Assembly (NCBI RefSeq): GCF_932526225.1
Contig: NC_064035.1
Coordinates: 3,533,501 to 3,597,500 of the forward strand
DNA from: Nematostella vectensis
Lineage: Eukaryota > Cnidaria > Anthozoa > Actiniaria > Edwardsiidae
Length of the DNA stretch: 64,000 bases
Reading direction: 5' to 3'
The position numbers were made by a program, and so were the translations under genes. How positions within the stretch are numbered: position 1 is the first letter of the stretch; each line of letters starts with the position of its first letter. The notes beneath the pieces were generated by a model. That model did not search any database. It worked only from the letters and a program-made list of their open reading frames with translations, and was not told where the DNA came from. Below, piece after piece: positions 29,238-42,500 of the stretch.

Positions 29238-30994
29238 CTACGAGGAGTACTCGGTTTCTTGTCCTTGTTCACTATCATTACCTGCACCAAAATCAGCAGA
29301 ATCCATGAAATCCTCCGCTGAAGGGGTATTAGCTAGCTCCTCGAGACTCGTTTCAGTCAGTTTATAGTCGGAGGTTGTTATACAACCTTCCTGATCCACC
29401 GTACACACTTGAGGAATATTTAATTCCACGACAGCCGTTCTCTCACTCTGTAGAAGAAGCGCGTCGTCGGATATTTCGCTTGGTTGTGGCTGTGTTTCAG
29501 CTTGGGGCTGGGGTTGTATGGGTATTGGATCTTGTGTCTTAACACTTGTTGGGGCTGTCTTGTTTTTCCCATTTGAATGGGTTTTTACATGTTTCGACAA
29601 GTGGTCGCTCCGCATGAACTTCTTGTTACATTCTGGGCAAGTAAACCTTTTCTCGCCAGTATGTGTTCGCCTGTGCCTTTGTAACTCATCCGATCGCGTA
29701 AACCGTTTCCCACAAAACAACCAATTACAAACAAAGGGTCGTTCTCCTGAATGCCATCTTAAATGGGCCCTAAGATGCGAAGTTTTCCCATACACTTTCC
29801 CACAGCCGGGTACATGACAAACATGCTGCTTACGTCCATTCGCTGTTCTCCCTTCTCCATCGCGGCAATTAGGACACGTGCAAGCAATCCTTCGAAGCCT
29901 TCTCCCGGTTGTTGGGCTACCATTAGTAATAGCACCGTTGTTTTGCGAATCTCCAAGGCTATCTAAAGGCAAAGTCACCGGTACGATGTTACTAGATCCC
30001 CCTTGCTCCGGTTGTTGTTCATTTAGTGCATTCAAATTGACGGTAGTGGTGTTGTTCGGCCATTTTCCGGGCTCTAAAGTTTCCTGAGTGAGGATTATTT
30101 GCCCTTGTGGTGTCCTTGTGACTTGAATATAGCTTGTAGCATGATTCACGACGTTATTATTGATAGCATTAACGACAATTTGTTGTGGTTGTGGTGGTAC
30201 ATCAACGTTCTCGACGTTCACAACTTCCATCCCCGAGTTTTGCTGCATTGTGCTTGATGAATAGTTCGGTTGTGAGAACTGTGCCGACTGGACATCACCG
30301 GAACTGGTAACAGCCCAATTCATCGGTTTCCCCTGCCACCACTGACTCATGTTCGCTTGATTTTCGCTAACATTAGGCCCCTTCCCTAGCCAGGTAATAG
30401 AATCAGTGCCTTTAGTGGTTCCGTCGAAGGAATAATTGCAAATTTCAGGACTTGAAACTTGCGCGTTTCCATTAGTCGGTGTCGAAGGCGCGAGCTCGGG
30501 ACTCGGGCTACAACACTGGGTCTCTTGACTCGGAGAGTTAGTCACTATAGCATAATAAACTTGACCATTCTCCACTTGTGTTAAGGGCGAATATAAAGAT
30601 GTATTTTGCTGGTTCTGAACGGGTACGATCGTCGGTGAGTTTTCGACGAATCCATCATTTGGCGCGGCATCTTGAACGCCAGGGTCTTGGCTCCACACTT
30701 GGACGTATTCTTGTTGCGGTGGTATTTGAGCGATCGCCGATTGAATCGGTTCCCCTGCCGCATCTGTTCCTTGTCCAATCTTACTGCAGGTAGCAGCCAG
30801 CAGAGCTAGAGGAGAGGGTTGAATTTCCTGTCGATAATGTGTGCAGTGGGCGGGCACAAGAAAGGGGGTGTGAGTTAAAAAGAGAATTTCAAATCGCACA
30901 CAATACGCAACAAGTATGAAACCAGCGAGCCACATCCAAGCAGTCGCAATAGAATACAGACCTGGGTTGACTGAGATGGCTGTATGTAATCCAT
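29238..30994 (-). CDS. Sp1-4-type glutamine-rich zinc-finger transcription factor
   Basis: Two coding exons, complement(29238..30827, 30962..30994), give 540 residues. Exon 1 is 11 residues from the ATG at 30994 and joins in phase 0 to an exon that follows a TATCGACAG acceptor. The Sp box ([14 protein letters not shown]) comes first, then a long Gln/Asn/Ser/Thr-rich activation region, a Buttonhead box (CTCPNC) near residue 325, and three C2H2 fingers at about 345-425. The fingers ([35 protein letters not shown]) have the Sp1-4 residues. The acidic tail is not found in Sp5. Nuclear GC-box binding and activation of housekeeping promoters are expected from the family. The start codon is 678 bp from that of ODAD4 on the other strand, so they may share a promoter region. 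Confidence 0.92.
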
Positions 30995-31672
30995 TGGCGA
31001 TCGGCGTAGTGCTAGACCAGTCATTACGTTAGTATACGTATCTACTTCGTCCAAGCCATTCTTCCCCGAAAGAAAGTGAAATTTTACTATTGTACTCGCT
31101 CTTTTTAAGACAAACTATAGCCCCGTAAAGACAGCTGCTCGCAGCAGTCGAAGGGATGCTTTCTCTTGGCCAATCATATGACAGCTTGAGTAATTTTGAT
31201 TGGCAGACCGTGACCGCATTTGAACGGCACATGTGCTTTATTGATAAACGTCACGAACAAGGACTACAGCGCATAAAAACAATGTTCTTTTGGCTAAATC
31301 GTAAAAGCAATAGAAATATTTGTGCGGAGCATTCTCTCATGAATATAGCTCTACGATTTACTAAAACAGACGTGGGCCAGAAGAAGCCAGTAGACTTGTT
31401 TTGGCTGGTTATTCACGATATTTTATTGATATGAGTTAATATTTTTTTACTGGGTGAATTCAAAGATAGCGTTCGGTATCACCGGAACAATAAATATGTT
31501 TTCATCTTATCCTATCCTGCGCTGCGCTAGACTGGAACGAGAGAATCGACCGCGCGAGGCCTGCGCCCTATAACAACGACACCTTGACAACCGACTACGG
31601 TGGCCATATTACCGTCGAACATCAAAACAACCGAGGTTTAGCTCGAATTGTGTCCCATTTTCAAGTCTAGAA
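30995..31672. promoter_or_regulatory. Shared upstream region of Sp1-4 and ODAD4
   Basis: This is 678 bp between divergent start codons. It should contain both promoters and 5' untranslated regions. I did not find a convincing RFX X-box for the ciliary gene or a TATA box. A fairly CpG-containing part lies at about 31510-31620, just upstream of ODAD4. Confidence 0.5.
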
Positions 31673-34600
31673 ATGTATGAGGACGATGAAGAGCAAGAAG
31701 AAGGGCCTAAGAGTTCTTTCTCTACATATTTAGCGGAGGGCGATGTGTTGTTCAAACAAGAAGAGTACCAAAAAGCGTTGGATAGTTACTCATTGGTGAG
31801 GGCCATTTCCTTCCGCGAAATTTATAGTTTTGCTGGTGTCCATCCTCATTCCCAAAAACTTTAATAAGATAAGATTGCTGATATAATATTTCATTGTGAT
31901 GTTGCATTTTGGCATCGGTTTCTTGCGGATCTCACACTTCATTGCGTTCGGGGAAGAAATGCGAATAATTATGCCTCTTTACCTACCATAAAAGTACCAT
32001 ACAATAATTTAAGTATAAATTTAAGCTTTATATACTTTTATCGTTGCTTTGATTTTTACTTTTCTTGTTGACACGGGTTAAGAAACAACAAGTATTTTTC
32101 TCTCAATAAATGCAGATAACAGTTTTAATGATCATAGTATATCAATATATGTAGGGCAAAAGTGACTGCCGTTATGTGGAAATGAAATTAATTCATAGTT
32201 ATTCTATTCCTCAGGCCTTGGAATTAAAACCAACAGATCCATTCTGTTTGGTAGCTAGATCCAAGTGTTATCTTAAACTTGGAAAGAATGATGCAGCTTA
32301 TAGAGATGCAGAAGCAGCACTTGAGGAAGATAAAGACTTTAATAAGGTACAATGATAAAGTGAAGAGAACCTTTGATAATTTGAGGTTGGAGTGACTACA
32401 GGCCAGTGAGGGGGATTAATAATGATGATGATGTTTTATTGTTTTTATCAGTTCTGCTACAAACTCTCACATTGGTTGATTGGCAGATATTGCAAACACT
32501 TTGCAATATTTGTTTCTACTCAAAACATAGTATAAAGATTATCTTGGCTAGACATCAGAAAACCCTTCCACTTATTTGGATTGTCCTTGTATTTACTGGC
32601 TCGTTCTATAGAAATCGTGGTGTAAAGTCACATTGTGGTCTCCTTGTTGTCGAATATTCTGAAGTTGCTCCAATATCTTATTGTCCTCATTTGTTTCTGC
32701 TGTACAAGAACTATTCATTCAAAACTTATTGCAGCTGAGGTTGAATTACAGGATTACAATGCTACAGTACTCAATAAATTCAATTAGTTAATATAAAATA
32801 AGTATTTTTACTGATACAAAATTCTGACAACAGTCAGATTTCCTCTCTGTTTGGTAAAGTGAGAACCCTTACCAGCCTAGCTGATAGTAAAATATCAGTT
32901 GTGTTTATCAGCCTAAAGTATTGTAGTTCTAAAATGGCTTAAAGTTCTTAAAACCTTTCACTTACATTAATCTAGCCAAAACAAAGCATAGATAAACTTT
33001 CAAATTCTGAAAAGGGAATTAAATTTGATTGAAATTTGAATTTTCTACAGATTTTTGAAAATTTTCCTGGCCGCTCGAAAGGAGATTGAATCGAGTGAAT
33101 AATTCCAAGTTTTGGCGGGAAAATCTGAAACAACGTATTTTCCTTAAATACGTTAAAATTCAGAGACGGCAATACCACAAAATATTGGCGAATTGTTTTC
33201 TATTGCAATGCTACCCACAATGAAGCGAAGAATAATTTAAAGTCGAGAATTGTATGCGAAAAAAGAAAATATCGTTTTGTTGTAGGTTTCAAAAACAGCA
33301 CGCGCTCGTGAGAATGTCACCATTCTTGATTGCGAATGCAGCTCGCGCGCACAATGCAAAAACAATTCAAAGACTAAAAAATATCTGCCAAATTTTGCAG
33401 ATTTGTTTCCAGAAGTTAAATAATCATTTGACTACCAGGTTGAGATATAAAGATGGACGGTAAAAGTTGTAACCACACAACGCTCTTCAGCAATAACTAA
33501 GAAGACATGAAGACAGGAACCGGTTTAGCGTGCGCATATGTTTTCTCATGTAATTTGGTTGACATCTTGATCTACGCCCCAAGTGACTGGGGCCTTTCAG
33601 TTCACGGTTGACCAAAATACCTCAATATTACAGATTTGAGTTATTCGCGGGAACGCATGTTTTATAGGGTCCATATGAAACACATACCATTTGGAAGATG
33701 GAAATATAAAGAATTGATAAAGTCTTTCAACTCTGAAAGGTTATATGGACTTTAAAGTGTGCTCATTTTTCTCTTTGTTAACATTGCTATTTGGTTAACA
33801 GGGCCTGTACCAAAAAGCAGAGGCATTATATGCAATGGGAGACTTCGAATATGCCTTGGTGTACTATCACAGAGGGAATAAGCTTAGGCCAGAATTGCAA
33901 GAGTTCAGACTTGGTATTCAGAAAGCTCAAGAGGCTATTGATAACTCTATTGGAGGTAGGTTGATGCAAATGATTGCAGAAGCTGTTATTATTTATACAT
34001 ATCTTTTGACATTGTATTTTATACTTTCATTTATTACACTTTGTGACTGTAACTCACAGGCCTAGTCACCTTTGAATCCTAGACAATTTGTATATACTTT
34101 GTTAAGATCCTCTTCATTATGATGTAATCTTTGCATTTAGATCCTCTTTATTCCTCTTCATCTTTAAAAGGGTGCTCAACTGATGTTGATTTTATTATTT
34201 GTGTTTTTTTAAGTTGCTGCCAATGTGAAGCTTGAAAATAAGGGGGATTTGTCATTTTTTGCCAAGCAAGATGAAATGGTAAATCACTGTTTTGTACTAT
34301 TATCGAAGCTTGTATTTCTACTGGCTGGTAGCTGTTAGTGGTAAGAAAAAACTACCCCACAAGAAACACTGTGAGCTAGGAGAAGAATGTAAATGGTTTG
34401 ACGAATTGGCCAAACAACTCCGCTCCCTCCCTCTCCACTTAAACTACTTAAACTTAAACTACAGGCCTGGTCCATAAACACTGTGTTGTCAATTTTTTTT
34501 TGTTTTAGAAAAAACCTAAAGGTTACAGTAAACCCAACACACAAGCAGCGAAGACACAACCACAACAGCTAAACAGAGGGAAGAATACTAAAAGTCCGGC

Positions 34601-37019
34601 TGCTTCAGATAAAACAGTTAAGCAGGTGAGCAATGTCACACAATATAACTTCTGATACTGATGTCTCTCACTACACTTCACTTACGGATACCCCTTGGTT
34701 TAGGGTCTGCAGAAAAATATCTTGGGGCCATTAAAAGGGAGGGACTCACAAGGTTTATAATATTTTAAATCGACCTGTACATCTCTTCCCAATTTTATTG
34801 TCTATAGGAGTTATTTCTCTGTAGCCCCTTTTCAGCTTAGAGACTTATGAAATGTGGTTTATTATTCACTTTGTTACAGCTTCTTGGAGAGATGTATGCG
34901 GATAAGGAATACCTGGAAAAGCTCCTGAATGACGACAGTGAGTTGAGACCCAGAAATCTAGACCTAGGTGGTATCATCTTCTCATTTCTCTGCCAGTCTT
35001 TGCAACTGAGATGACGAAACCCTGCCTAAATATCAAAGCAATTTATCCAGCTACTTTAGGGAGCTGATTGTTAAGTTGTTTGTCTCTATATTTTAATCAC
35101 CAGATTTTATCCATGGACATGCTTGCAGCAAGGATAACCAGATTTATGAGCTTGTATCCGGTGGACTCAATTACCTTGAGTCAAGAACAGAGTTCTGGAG
35201 ACAGCAAAAGCCTTTATATGCTCGCAAGAAGGAGAAGGCGAAGCCTAGGAAAGTCCAGCAAAAGAGCAAGCCGGCAGATACAACAAAGTTTATTTTGAGA
35301 TCATTAGAAGAGATTGACATGGCTCTGGCAGAAGGCGATGCAGAAGGTAGTCTAAAGCAAGCACAGTCAACACTAAGAACCGTACAGTCCTTGAATGAGG
35401 ATAGTGTTCCTAATAAAGATGATGTGCTTGGTAACTTACACTCTTGTATTGGCAATGCCTACTTGGAGCTAGATGATAGCAAGAAAGCCCTTGACCACCA
35501 CATGAAGGACCTCAAGATTGCTGAGAAACTGTAAGTACACAGAAGAAAAAAAATAAGTATAGTTTATTTATTTGTTGTATTCCAAAGGTATTGATGTAAA
35601 TGCAATATGAGCACATTGCACCCCAACTAATACCTATTATATTCCGATCTTTCAACAAATCTAACAATAGTCTGTGCAAATTGGACAAGCAAGTGATGGC
35701 CTGCTTAGCAATTGCGTTTCTATAAGTTCTAACACAAAAAAATCTGTAAGCACAAAGTCCCCCTCCTCCCCTTATTTTTTTTCCCCATCCCCTTTCTCAC
35801 TTGCCCCAACTCTGCACTGAAATCCCCAGAAACTCTTGCTTCACAGGTATAATGATTGACTCAGCCACTTAATGCAATTTCATGTTCGATACCTTAACAG
35901 TGAAAATCCTGATGGAAAGTCTCGAGCACTTGACAACCTAGGCCGTGTATACGCCAAGAACGGCGAGTTTGGCAAGGCAATTGACAAATGGATGGAGAAG
36001 ATGCCTCTAGTGAAAACCCCTCTGGAGAGCACGTGGCTATTCCACGAGATTGGCAGATGTCATCTGGAGCTGAAGAACTACCAAGATGCCAAGGAGTATG
36101 GGCAGAAGTCACTTGCGGCAGCTCAGGAGGCTAGTGACCAAGTTTGGCAGCTGAACGCTACAGTACTCATCGCACAGGCTGAAGGTAACATGCTACGTAC
36201 TGGTGATATTATCCTCTGCTTGTCAAGAGTTAGGTTCTACCATCGCTACCGCTTGTTTGATATGCACTATCATTTATTAATGTCTGCACACGCTTATTAA
36301 TTAATCATTACCTTGTAGTACCCTCATGATGTTTTTTGTCATCTTGCAGTAAAACTCGGTGAGTTACAGGAGGCCTTAGAGTCGTTCCAGCAAGCGCATG
36401 ACTTGGCCAAAATTCTAGAAGACGAAGCTGCCGAGAATGCTGTCTCAAAGGCGATCAGAGACGTCAATGATAGAATTGCTCAAGGTAGTAAAATATTTTA
36501 AAGTTGTCTGTTCAAATTGATGTACTTAAACAATATTTTTCACACCATTACCACACAATGGCATTGTAGTGTCACTAGGGCTCGCAGAACGTGCCAAACG
36601 TAAATCTTTTTTTTCTACCGTAAATATCAGAGTTCTGGTTCTGTTTAAGGTTGAAATAACACTTTCGCTACCATCCTGCCAAACCGTCCAAACTTCCCGA
36701 GTCAGCAGGTATTAACCTTAACCTTTTGTTAAAAGGCGTTAAAACAGACGAGAACTCCGACGAGAACGGGGAAGCAGAGACAAAACCGGACGAGACAGCA
36801 CCATCTGAGCAAGAGGACTCATCTGCTGTAGAACCCACAGAGGCCAAGGATGAGGACGACACAGAGGAAGCTAATGATGCCGGCAAGGAGACTGCCACTG
36901 AGGACCCGCCCAAGAAGGAGGAAGATCACCAGCCTAGCGGCGAACAGCCTAGCGACGAACAGCCTAGCGACGAACAGCCTAGCGACGAACAGCCGAAGGA
37001 AACGGAAGAAACCATCTGA
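31673..37019 (+). CDS. ODAD4: Outer dynein arm docking complex subunit 4 (TTC25)
   Basis: Ten exons (31673..31795, 32215..32346, 33802..33955, 34214..34278, 34509..34625, 34880..34937, 35104..35530, 35901..36184, 36350..36484, 36736..37019) keep frame and use GT-AG sites, giving 592 residues. Tetratricopeptide repeats lie at the start (YLAEGDVLFKQEEYQKALDSY, LVARSKCYLKLGKNDAAYRDA, AMGDFEYALVYYHRG) and again in the second half (SRALDNLGRVYAKNGEFGKA, WLFHEIGRCHLELKNYQDA). Family hallmarks between them include KLENKGDLSFFAKQ and FWRQQKPLYAR. The protein helps anchor outer dynein arms on axonemal doublets of motile cilia. The C-terminus is a low-complexity Glu/Asp/Pro tail with four 5-residue repeats; this tail varies between species. 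Confidence 0.95.
36931..36990 (+). repeat. Four 15-bp repeats in the ODAD4 C-terminus
   Basis: Tandem copies of AGCCTAGCGRCGAAC, coding a Pro-Ser-(Gly/Asp)-Glu-Gln repeat. Being a multiple of three, it preserves frame. It is probably a length-variable disordered tail. Confidence 0.9.
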
Positions 37020-37864
37020 GGCTGCTTTTATGATCATAAAAAACTTTGTACAGTAAATGATAGAATCACGTTGTGTACTTTATAAGTATACTCACCTATA
37101 TGTCTTGGTATTGCGATATTTTGATGAGTTTTTTAAAATGTGAATGTTCCTGTTACTGTAATAAACCAATGGAGTAATTAAGAAGGTTTTTTTTTGTCGA
37201 GTGTGGCGTGTTTATGCCCCCATACATCCCTGTCTTATGCCTCATGAGTAGCCCCCTTTTCAAGGTCCCCCATATGTAGACTTGTTACGATCCCTGTATC
37301 ACCTATGAACATTTGAAAAGTGTTCCTATATAATCTCCCCAAATACATGCAACCACGGACAGGCGCGTCCACAGGGGGACCCCCAACTGGCTTGAAGGTC
37401 AGCTCAGAGTTAACAAAAAAAAACGTTGGCTACATTTAAAATGACTATAAAAATCTTTTAAAAATAATTATTTTTAAATAATATATATGTTAAAACGCAT
37501 CCAACTAATAACATTTTAAATACAAGATTGAATTTATTTGAAGTATTGATTGCCTAATGTAATAAGGCGAGGAGAGGGGTATACCGGAAATTTGGTCCGC
37601 TCAAATGGAAAAAACGAACCACCCCGCTCAAAATTCTGGCTACGGGCCTGGTCGAGAATATCCGGATTCCGCCATCTTTGAGGTGCTAGGCCGTAGGGGC
37701 CCATAGTGCGTCGCTGGAAACTTAAATTAAACTGGTGTCTCTTTAGGGAAATAGGGGTTATTGAGCTGGTTTGATTATGCAGAACTTAGAAGGAACGGGA
37801 TGAGGTTTCTGTGATCACTTATTTCGTTTTTCAAATTCTCAAACTCTGCCCGCACCACCCCAGC
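37020..37864. other. ODAD4 3' region and PIF1 upstream region
   Basis: This 845-bp spacer holds the ODAD4 3' untranslated region (poly(A) signal at 37160), then AT-rich sequence and the presumed PIF1 promoter. No additional gene is seen. Confidence 0.6.
37160..37165 (+). terminator. Poly(A) signal of ODAD4
   Basis: Canonical AATAAA, 141 bp after the stop codon. Confidence 0.75.
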
Positions 37865-39475
37865 ATGCTTTTGGTGCCTTCAAAACGAGAAACGCCTGCT
37901 AGTTATTTGCAGGGTTCAAAAAATGATACACGGTATCTGGTGAGTATTTCCTCGATGGATTGAAAATCGTCTATTATTTCTACATCATTAGAACCAAACT
38001 ATTCAGATACCTAAGTAAGCAACCTTCTTAACCTAGTTGATGGGAGAACCAAAGAGTCAGATTTGGCGGCGCTATGCTAGTAAAAGAAGGACTTCGAAGG
38101 CAAAGCGCAAGGTTCCTGTGGAAGAGAGCCCAGTTGAATGGAAACCTTACAAAGAGGAGGCGGAAAGCGGCATCCAGCTGTCTCCTCAGCAGCGATACGT
38201 ACTAGAGCTGATCCGTAAAGGGGAGAATGTATTTTTCACCGGAAATGCTGGTACGGGGAAAACCACTCTTCTCAAGGAAGTAGTAAAATGCGCTCCATCC
38301 GACTGTACCTTCGTGACTGCCTTGGTAAGCTGTACTTAACTTATATCATACCTGCCAACCCCCAGATTTAAAATAATACGGGATATTTTTAGGGGGAGGG
38401 GGGGGGGGAGGGGGGGAGGGGGGACGGGATGGGGGGGATTAGTAAATGACAAGTTTTGCTCAAAGATGTGTGTGTTCTTTTATTTTGACACTTACTATAC
38501 AGTTACACACTGAGCACTATGGCTGTAATCAAAGCGTGTTGATTTCATGTCTCAGGTTAATTAGTAACTACTGAAATGTATCATGGATATTGCATTTTTG
38601 CATGCTGTGGTTGAGTTCTCAAGTTCGCTGTTGCTACACAGATATTCGTACTCTTATTGTGTTGGGTACCCTGTGTTTAAGCGAAAGAAAAAATGATGTA
38701 AAAATAAGTCTGTTTTTGGAGAAGTTCATTCAACTTTGTAACAAATATTCAGAATAATATATTCAATTGATATAACGACTGTACAATCAATTTACAATGC
38801 CAACAATATCTGCAAGCGTTCTGGTATTCGTGGTAGTTCGTGGTAGTGCAGTCTACAAGAGACACCTGGAAAAGGCTAATTGATTGTTTCATTCGAAAAA
38901 CCTGAAAATGTCAAAACTTGAATAAACTATAAAAAATTGCAGAACTTTGTGGCTAAAATCCAAATTCTACTTCAAAAACAACTCGACTGACTAAAATTTC
39001 GTCATAAACCGGGAGATTAAGGTAACACAGGGGGCCGGGAGATTTGATATAAAACTGGGAGTCTCCCGACAAAACCAGGAGAGTTGGCAGGTATGTTATA
39101 TATTAAGTTTATTTAAGAATAATTCAAGGGTTACATCAATAAACAGTTTCTGCTGGTTGACAGACAGGGGTGGCTGCTGTACAAGCAGGTGGCACAACCT
39201 TACACTCATTCGCTGGAATTGGTCTGGGCAATGGATCTAAGCAAGACCTCTATAGCATAGTAAGAAGAGGTCAAAAGGTCAAAAACTGGTATGTTTTGGA
39301 TAAAATACATCTCTATACTCTTAATAAACATGAATTTTAGCTTGTATTGTGCATGAGACATGGGACAAAATGCACTTGCTAAACTTCACAAAAATTTACT
39401 TCCTGCTTTATCTTAAATATATTAGTGTCCCCCTTCCCGTCTTCAGGAAATCCTGTATCTGTCCCTGTATTATTA

Positions 39476-39570
<95 letters not shown>

Positions 39571-42500
39571 GTTGTTGTTGTTATTGTTATTGTTATTGTT
39601 ATTGTTATTGTTATTAATATAATAATAATAATTATTATTGTTGTTGTTGTTAGAATTGTTATAATATTATACACTTATTCCAAGTAATGTTGCATGACAA
39701 TCAAATAAGGTTGAATGAAAATCTGTATGCTGTAACCAAGGTTGCATCCTGGGTAAATAAATGAGGAAATAAATGTATCTAAACAATTCTAGGTTTGGCA
39801 ACTCTAGTATTTTTTAAATCAATTATAATAAACAATAAATCTACTTAGAGCAGGTTCAGCAAAATTTTTCTCACTATGCAACCTTATTTTCAACTGTTGT
39901 CTGATTTATTTTTTTTATATATTTTGTTATTTATAGGAAAAATGTCAAGGTTTTGGTGATTGATGAAGTATCTATGCTTGATGGGAAACTGTTTGATAAG
40001 CTAGAATATATTGGTAAGTATTTGATACAAATTGATTTAAGCAAACAGCTATGCTCTCTAGACCCTTGGTCTGTTGTGTATACGATGATTAAAATGGAGA
40101 ACCAAAACAGTGTTGCAACCGTTTCGGACTTATTCAGTCGAACTTCAGGATGACTTGAAATTGTAACAACAAATTGCAGAAGGCATGTGCAAACACACTA
40201 TGTACATGTACAACCAGTATTATAATGTTACTTGTCATAATGATGTTACTTGTCTCTTTCAGCTTGTAATATGAAAAACTCCGACAGGCCCTTTGGAGGA
40301 ATACAGCTAGTTCTATGTGGAGACTTCTTCCAGCTTCCTCCGATTGTAAAAGTTGGGGAGACATCTGTCAAGTAGGTTATAGGGTGTGGTGGGGGACAAC
40401 AGAACTTTAGACAAAAGAGGGTTAGCATATTCGCTGGCTATCGTCTAATGGGCTATACAGATGAGGGTCTTTGGGCCATGAATGGGGAGGGGTGATTTCT
40501 AGGTTAAACAAGGGATAGGTTTAGTTTCAGTATAAAGTGGCTTGTGACCAAACAGGGGGAGAACTTTTTTGGCGAGAGTAGGAGGTCTTTTGGGACCTCA
40601 CATGTGCATGGGCCTCAAGGGGTATACAGGAAGGGTCTTTGGGGCTAAGAAGGGGTGGTTTTGGTGTTCATACAAGATAGGGCTCTTTGTGGCTTTTTAG
40701 GGGTCATATGAGAGAGGGTCTTTAGGCCATAGGGGAGGTTTTTTGGGGGACCATAGAGATGAAGGGGACTTGAGTTCATGCAAGAAGTGGTTTAGTGGCC
40801 ATACAAGAGAGGGCTTTTTAAGGGCCATTCAAGGGATGGGCTTAGGGGTAATATGTTGCAGGGTCTTTGGGGCCATAGATGTGAAGGGTCTTTAGGTTCA
40901 TATAAGTTAGTGGCTTGAGGGACAAAGTTTACCAGGGCCATGCATAGGTTATGCATAAGCTTATAAGTACATGAGCAATGGCTTTATTCTTTCTGTGTTG
41001 TGGCTCTTTTAAATTAGTATTATTTTCTACAGCTACTGTTTCCAGAGTATGGCATGGAGTAAATGCTTACAAAATGTTGTGGAACTTACTCAGATCTACA
41101 GGCAATCTGATCCAAGATTAATAAAGTCAGTCACAAATTATTTTATACATTGATAAACCTATCCTTCCTGTTTTTTTTTTTAATACATTTGCAGGATTAT
41201 GTTATTTATTTATATTATTCTCAGACTTTTGAATGAAGTTCGATATGAGAATTTGTCTGAAGAATCCCTAGAACGTTTGGAGTATCTGAAGAGGCCTTTA
41301 CCCGATGGAGACATTGAGCCTACTAAGGTTAGTTATTCCCACAGTTAAGTTATCTGGTGAAATTCATTCGTTCGGTCAATCTTTAAGTTTCCAGTGTTGT
41401 TCACATTTCCAAAGGAAGGAGGCCCTTTATAACATTAGTAGAATTTGGAACCTTAAATCCAACTGATCCAATGGGTAAATATTGTTTGGAGGATTTGATA
41501 AAAGCTAGCCTTCTTGATTCAACAGAGACGGATCCAGGATTTCTAGTTTGGGGGGAGGGGGACAATAAATAAAGTATATGCTCTATAAATTTGTGGGTTT
41601 TAGCTCTAGTGTGCAAGCTGTCTCACTTTCACTCAGCTGTTTTAGATTCGAAGGTCCCTTTTAACATTGGTCCTCACATGTCTCTTCATCCTCCAGCTTT
41701 ACTCTCATAATGTCCAAGTGAATGAAGTCAACGCTCAGCACCTTGCATCACTTCAGGGTGATGCAGAGGAGTACCTTGCTAGAGACACAGGGAGCCTTCC
41801 GTACCGGGACAACATGAACAAATATGTTATTGCGATGGACAAGCTGGTACTCAAGGTTGGCGCTCAGGTCATGCTTCTTAAGAACTTGACAGATGAACTC
41901 ATCAATGGCTCAAGAGGGATTGTTACTGGATTTGATGAGGAAAAGGTAACTTTTGTTACGCAGGCTGTGTGTGTGGGGGGGTGTGGCACCTGTGAGTAAC
42001 CCTGGATATGAGCCCCTCCCCCTTACTGCCTTTTGAATTAAATTATAATATAAAAAGGCATAATAAACAACACTTGCACCTGACTGTGTTAACCTTGTTA
42101 TCAACCTAGTAATTTATTCATCTCCTTGCCAAAGAATTCTGGTAAATACCGGGTAAATACCAGTCACAAAATTGTGGTTGATTTGAAACCATTCCCAAGT
42201 TTTTTTTACCACAATGTGATTATTGAAAGCTTTTCTTAAGAATTCATATAGTAAATGCTTAATTCATTAACCCATAATAACCCATATTTTTAGAGGCCTA
42301 TTGTGAAGTTCACAGATGGCAAGGAACGTACGATTTCAGAGATGGACTGGAACCTTGAGAACAGTGCAGGACAGGTTCTGGCTCGTAGAGTTCAAATACC
42401 TCTAAAACCTGCCTGGGCGATCACCATTCACAAAAGCCAGGGCATGAGCATCGACCTCCTCCAGGTACCTTGGAAAAAAACAAGAATATCAATTTCTAGT

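Noticed and set aside
30828-30935. Hydrophobic 36-residue start of the Sp1-4 frame, like a signal peptide
   Set aside because: It is intron read-through. A better 11-residue exon with proper splice sites gives the expected Sp start.
39349-39687. Poly-Ile and poly-Leu open frames
   Set aside because: They are translations of the TTA microsatellite.
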